Origin: Lewinellaceae bacterium
Lineage (GTDB): Bacteria; Bacteroidota; Bacteroidia; Chitinophagales; Saprospiraceae
Length of the DNA: 64,000 bases
Assembly (NCBI GenBank): GCA_020636005.1
Contig: JACJYR010000001.1
Coordinates: forward strand, 186,001-250,000
Direction: 5' to 3'
Under the pieces are notes generated by a model. It was not told the DNA's origin, ran no database searches, and worked only from the letters and a program-made list of their open reading frames with translations. Positions 60,901 to 64,000 of this stretch are shown here, piece by piece. Within the stretch, counting starts at the first letter, position 1, and every line of letters starts with the position of its first letter. The position numbers and the translations under genes are program-made.

Positions 60901-62298
60901 GGAAATTTCGAGGTTTGTTCCGTTCAGGTTGAACACGTCAATGGTTTGAATTTCGTTCGTAGGGTCTGTATCTTTATCATTGACGCTCAAGGCAAATGTT
61001 CCCGAAGGCCCTACTCCGACTGCTATTGGGTCGAACAGTTTTATGACATCAAGTCTGTTTTCCGCAGATTTTGCGGAGTAGGCATAATTCTCTTGTACGT
61101 CTATAGAATAGATATTGTACCCCGTTCCAAATACATCTACTGCTACTGGAGAATTTTGATCCTGTACATCAATTATCCGTATATCATTTTCTGTTCCTAA
61201 GAAGACGAAATGCCCTGATATTTTCAGCGCTCTCCAGAGATATGGCAATCCTGTAAGGCTTGCGGACAGAATCGGCGTTGCCGGGTTGCTTATATTCACC
61301 ACTTTTAATTCTCCGGGGTCATCAACTATAACATATGCATAATCGCCTAGTACTTCTATGCAAGTCATTTCTCCTCCTAGTAGAAGGCTGCCAACAATTG
61401 CAGGTGCAGCTTTATTGGAAATGTCAATCACATGGATATTGCCATCAATCAACTCCACCACATAGGCATAGTCGCCTTGTATTGCAATCCAAGAGAGTTC
61501 GGTAGCAAACGCAAGCGTAGAAGTAAGAGATGGTGCGGCTGGGTTGGATACATCAATGACCTTGAAACCATCAAGGTCCAAAACATAGGCAAATTCTCCC
61601 TGCAATGCAAACGTCTGTGGGTAATAGAGTCCTATTGTTCCGACGGGCGAAGGATTAAACGGGTCTGATACGGAAATTATATCCAGTTTACTTTCGCCCA
61701 AATCGCATACGTAGGCCAAATCTCCCATGGCGATTATTCGGCTTATTATACTGGATGAACCAGTGTTTAGACTTCCTGTGACCATCAGGTTGTCAGGTTG
61801 GGAAACATCTACTACCTTGAATCTGTCAGTTCCACCACCTAGCCCTATATAAGCATAATTTCCGTTTACATCTACGTACCGAAGTTGTTGGGCTCCTACC
61901 AAAAAGGGATTGGCTCCGGAAGGGGAATAGGAAGGTATCAAAGTCGAATCTATTAAGGGCTCCCAAAAGGCATTACCCTCAGCATCGGACTTCAAAACCC
62001 CGTGTATTCCTCCATCCGTTGGAAGCCCCAAGCGAAACCAGCGGGTACCGTCCCAGTAGAAAAAACTTTTTTCGTCGGTGTCATAAACCTTTAGTCCGGT
62101 CGCCGGGCTGGCAATGGCCTCCCGTTGCGCGGTCGTCATACGTGGAATCAGCACCCCCTTGTCCGTGCTCTGCACATCCAGCGCCGCACTCGGGTCGGGC
62201 GTGGTGGTGCCGATGCCGACATTGTCGGTCTGGGCGGCGAGTTGCAGGACAAGGGCCAGGGCCAGGGTAAACGTTAGATGGAATTTGTTCGGCTTCAT
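57850..62298 (-). CDS. Exported fibre protein: LVIVD propeller, SBBP propeller, S74 domain
   Basis: The ATG at 62298 gives the same signal as its sister gene; 1482 residues. After the N-module come seven LVIVD repeats (LRYVDVNGNYAYIGLGG ... RFKVVDVSQPDN and so on), a second N-module copy (LDIDATDRGLLIPRMTTFQR) and seven SBBP repeats (GxGIATDATGNVIITGAF, FIAKYDAAGNVQWVKQ). Then four 38-residue repeats (QTLDLSSIDTDTDDQTIDVL), fibre linkers and an S74 domain with SDVRFKK (Ser and Lys five apart). A coiled coil (LRMDNIEQQNSMLSAEVESL) ends it, KIEAVLTATSQK shared with the third gene. Likely a trimeric surface protein whose tail is cut after folding. Confidence 0.88.
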   Translation of the reverse strand: MKPNKFHLTFTLALALVLQLAAQTDNVGIGTTTPDPSAALDVQSTDKGVLIPRMTTAQREAIASPATGLKVYDTDEKSFFYWDGTRWFRLGLPTDGGIHGVLKSDAEGNAFWEPLIDSTLIPSYSPSGANPFLVGAQQLRYVDVNGNYAYIGLGGGTDRFKVVDVSQPDNLMVTGSLNTGSSSIISRIIAMGDLAYVCDLGESKLDIISVSDPFNPSPVGTIGLYYPQTFALQGEFAYVLDLDGFKVIDVSNPAAPSLTSTLAFATELSWIAIQGDYAYVVELIDGNIHVIDISNKAAPAIVGSLLLGGEMTCIEVLGDYAYVIVDDPGELKVVNISNPATPILSASLTGLPYLWRALKISGHFVFLGTENDIRIIDVQDQNSPVAVDVFGTGYNIYSIDVQENYAYSAKSAENRLDVIKLFDPIAVGVGPSGTFALSVNDKDTDPTNEIQTIDVFNLNGTNLEISLGKDDETTHVLDLSSLSPWTENGNDIFNSNDGNVGIGTLTPDPSAVLDIDATDRGLLIPRMTTFQRNAIANPVAGLIIYNTTDSCFNYYTGEAWYKDCGRSLTDYTFSGQGGSTGLDRGQDVATDATGNVFVTGYFEGTATFGTISLTSAGDKDVFLIKIDPTGNVLWAKQGGGTGNDQGFGIATDATGNVIITGAFQDVATFGSTSLNTSPAGSDLFYVKYDTDGNIIWAKEGNNSIYGSVVGNDIVVDASENIFVTGTFVGNFDFGAGSLSSIGDYDGFIAKYDAAGNVQWVKQIGGTDTESISGIATDLGGNIYITGEFTGTTNFDGTSLTSVGGTRDVFTAMCDGTGTLQWVAQGGGTSFDSGRDVSVDASGNVYATGYFNTEITFGSTVLNVAGTNFFVVKYDPAGNVLWVKNSASSTSTFGYGITVDASGDVLATGQYLISATFGTTTLTSSGMRDVFILKYDGNGNLLWAKSGGGTQNDEGLRITTDLTGIVYVTGYFQDVATFENLTLTSGGSEDMFTVQYSSLGTEVLPDNGLSTSEDNDIDDTNELITSIALNGNNLEITDAGGTATLDLSSIDTDTDDQTIDVLYLNGTTLEISLEDDGQPTQTLDLGSIDTDTDDQTIDVLNLIGTTLEISLEGDGQPTQTLDLSSIDTDTDTDDQTIDVLNLNGTNLEISLEGDGQPTQVLDLSSLMSSSQWSVNGIDIINNNSGNVGIGTPTPAALLHVSGTSRFDGIINTNNQWISGDGDPEGVSIDDNSNVGIGTSTPNQKLEVFDGNINLKVGNNADDQGILFQNLGSSYTWNIFRTDAGSNKADLVIAGGGTAANPSLLPERFRIADNGNIGIGTASPSEKLHVVGNICATGTIATCSDVRFKKDFQPIAGALGKIQQLNGLYYYWKKEEFPDRKFNDERQIGLIAQEVEALFPEMVLTDNEGYKSLDYSRLTPVLVEAVKEQQKIIENGELRMDNIEQQNSMLSAEVESLKNQLTEMDSLKNRLEKIEAVLTATSQK
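58820..59170 (-). repeat. Tandem 114-bp repeats in the fibre gene
   Basis: About three to four units of 114 bp (38 codons, core TLDLSSIDTDTDDQTIDVLN); one unit has a further 6-bp insertion (GTCCGT). The high similarity suggests recent slippage or unequal crossing-over. Confidence 0.8.
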
Positions 62299-62709
62299 TT
62301 GCTTATTTAATTGGTTACAAGATGATGGATGGTCAATGGTGTCAAACTTGTTGAAGAAAGTCCGCAAAATGGCTCCTGATCCCGGAATGGGCTTGGAATT
62401 ATTGTTCATTTTCATGGACTTATCATTCATCCGTTGGTAAAATATTGATCATCAAATGTTTGCAACCAACTTGATCGGATAAAAACTTGCCGTATGGCGG
62501 GATAACCGCTCCTCATCTTCAATTCCTTGTTCGTCGTGGTACTGTTGTCAGTTCCCGCTTTGCCTATCCAATCGTTATGGATAAATAGGCTTTTGCGGTT
62601 TTGGTTATCAGTAGCTACCAAAATTTGCCGTAGGTATGTTCCTATTCATTCGTCATTTCTGGCTCGTGGCCGTGAGGACGGCTTCTATTTTTTCCAGCCT
62701 GTTTTTCAG
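62027..62709. repeat. 683-bp cassette near-identical to 57222-57906
   Basis: Second copy: first 90 codons of the 62298 gene, the 354-bp non-coding gap and the last ~19 codons of the third fibre gene. No gene lies in the gap; a 64-74-codon frame is duplicated but shifted by a one-base indel, so it is probably not coding. Confidence 0.85.
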
Positions 62710-64000
62710 TTCGTCCATTTCGCTGAGCTGGGATTGGGAATTTTCTACCGCTGCCCTGAGTGCTGCGTTTTCCTTTTCCAGGTTCTCGATTCTCAATTTT
62801 CCATTCTCCATTTCCTGGTAAAGTGCACGTATGGCTTCCACCGTCATCGCATCGTAGGTGCCGTAGGCCGTTTGCAGGTAGCCCAGTTTGTCCTCTTCCA
62901 CCAATGTCGGGAACACCTCCTGGATGTTCTGAGCGGTAAACCCGTACTGGACGCCTTCCGGTCTTTTCGAGCTGGTTTTGTCGTCGTCCCATTCGTAGGT
63001 GATGCCCTGCAGGGCGAGGAGTTTTTCGAGCATTTCCCAGCTGTTGAGCGGGGTGATGTTCTTTTTCAGGCGGGCGTCGGAGTTGGCGAGCCAGTTGCCG
63101 GCGGAGGATTTGGAGGCCTCGCCTTCCACTTCCAGTGCGTTGGTGAGCGGGGTGCGCCGTATGCCTACCTTGCTGATGGCGCCCCAGCCCATGTCACGGC
63201 CAATAGTGAGGCTGTTGGTATTGCCGCCTGCATAATATAGGGCACTGACCACCCTGTTGGCCTGGTCATGGATGGCGATTTCCGTGTTGTTCAGGGTTTC
63301 GAGCAGCAGGCCCGCCGTATTCGAGTTCCATTGACTGGTACCTCCCCCGAAGTCTTTGTTGGTGTCACCGATGGTCAGGCTGCCTGTCGCCATGTAGCCG
63401 GTTGGACAGGCATAAGGGTGGCCGTCGTGGATATTGGACCTGCCGTTGACCTCCAGTTTGGAGCCAGGTGCAGAGACGCCGATGCCGACGTTGCCTTCGA
63501 TGATGGCCCCATTTGCCGGGGCGGCTGTAGTGCCGGAGTAGGTTGCGCCAACGGAGATACCACCTTCCACGTCCAGTTTACTGGCGGGGGTGGTGGTACC
63601 GATACCGACATTGCTGCTTCCGTTTTCAAAAACTGAGGAAGAAGCGACCAGCGCCGAGCCGTTCCATTTGGGCAGGTAGTTGGTGGTGTTGGTACCTACC
63701 TGCGGATCGGTTTCAGCAGGGTTGAGGCTGCTCAGGTCAACAGACTTGGTGCCACCGCCGTCCACGATATTCAGCGTGTTACCAGTCAGGCTGGCACTGG
63801 TATTAAATTCATTGGCCGGGTCGGCATCAGCGTCGTTTACATCATCGGTGAAGGAGCCGCCGCCATTGGACAGGGTGACGGTGCTGCCCGTTTTGGAAAT
63901 GGTTTGATGGTCGTTGATGTTACTGAGGTCAACCCATGCCGCTTCCCCATTGGGATTCACTGTCATAAGATAAGGTCGGTTATAATTATATTTCCACAGG
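62653..64000 (-). CDS. Fibre-type S74 protein, C-terminal part (5' end outside window)
   Basis: The frame is open to the window edge; the ATG at 63966 is internal (preceded by LWKYNYNRPYL). About 449 residues are seen. They contain two fibre linkers (FTDDVNDADADPANEFNTSA, LNIVDGGGTKSVDLSSLNPA), a phage tail-like link (NVGIGTTTPASKLDVEGGIS), a beta region (NTEIAIHDQANRVVSALYYA) and an S74 domain with SDARLKKNITPLNSWEMLEK (Ser and Lys five apart). The end is a coiled coil and KIEAVLTATSQK, identical to that of the 57850 gene. It is the third member of the array; its upstream domains are not visible. Confidence 0.85.
   Translation of the reverse strand, partial: LWKYNYNRPYLMTVNPNGEAAWVDLSNINDHQTISKTGSTVTLSNGGGSFTDDVNDADADPANEFNTSASLTGNTLNIVDGGGTKSVDLSSLNPAETDPQVGTNTTNYLPKWNGSALVASSSVFENGSSNVGIGTTTPASKLDVEGGISVGATYSGTTAAPANGAIIEGNVGIGVSAPGSKLEVNGRSNIHDGHPYACPTGYMATGSLTIGDTNKDFGGGTSQWNSNTAGLLLETLNNTEIAIHDQANRVVSALYYAGGNTNSLTIGRDMGWGAISKVGIRRTPLTNALEVEGEASKSSAGNWLANSDARLKKNITPLNSWEMLEKLLALQGITYEWDDDKTSSKRPEGVQYGFTAQNIQEVFPTLVEEDKLGYLQTAYGTYDAMTVEAIRALYQEMENGKLRIENLEKENAALRAAVENSQSQLSEMDELKNRLEKIEAVLTATSQK

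Noticed and set aside
34752..64000. Prophage, because of tail-fibre and S74 domains
   Set aside because: No capsid, terminase, portal, integrase or lysis genes; each gene has a bacterial signal peptide and the neighbours are ordinary Bacteroidota genes.

Overview
The window reads as chromosomal DNA of a Bacteroidota bacterium, most likely a Saprospiraceae-type gliding or filamentous member. The evidence is type IX secretion (T9SS) C-terminal sorting domains of both kinds, start regions without Shine-Dalgarno sites, promoter boxes of the TAnnTTTG type, lipoxin-like alpha-oxoamine synthase, DUF5606-like, endonuclease I and WG-repeat proteins typical of the phylum, and very large exported repeat proteins. 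I saw no rRNA, tRNA, CRISPR array or phage structural operon. All family names come from reading the sequence and from recall; no database search was run.

Regions. 1-8 kb: the 3' end of a LOG-family nucleosidase, a secreted coiled-coil protein, a possible 6S-like small RNA, an alpha-oxoamine synthase (sphingolipid/sulfonolipid type), a porin-like barrel coupled to an unknown protein, and a T9SS-exported vanadium haloperoxidase. 8.4-15 kb: one 2117-residue exported protein with a gliding-type CTD. 15.6-24.2 kb: alpha/beta hydrolase, PA14-OmpA protein, two paralogous small secreted TonB-C-like proteins, a TMTC-like GT-C/TPR membrane protein and a WG-repeat protein. 24-34.6 kb: membrane and secreted proteins, endonuclease I, a thioredoxin-like protein, arginine deiminase, a flavin oxidoreductase next to an aldo/keto reductase. 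34.7-39.6 kb and 53.2-64 kb: five related surface 'fibre' genes built from a shared N-terminal module, seven-bladed propellers or 17-residue repeats, and often a peptidase S74 self-cleaving chaperone. 39.8-44.3 kb: a sodium/solute symporter with three small alpha+beta-barrel-like proteins, plus gene remnants. 44.4-53.2 kb: a propeller-type sensor kinase, a NarL-type response regulator, a short exported peptide gene and two secreted proteins.

Intergenic space is rich in dispersed small elements: three copies of a ~160-bp palindromic MITE-like element (A), two of a second hairpin element (B), two of a ~100-bp element (C) and four of a structured element (D) whose hairpin is kept by changes on both arms.

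The two strongest leads are (1) an exactly spaced regulatory site, CCACAT-N4-ATGTGG, 23 bp upstream of the -7 box of three minus-strand promoters, including that of the response regulator; and (2) the modular fibre-gene family, in which near-identical DNA cassettes of about 330 and 680 bp join different propeller payloads to conserved ends, suggesting reassortment of surface proteins by recombination.
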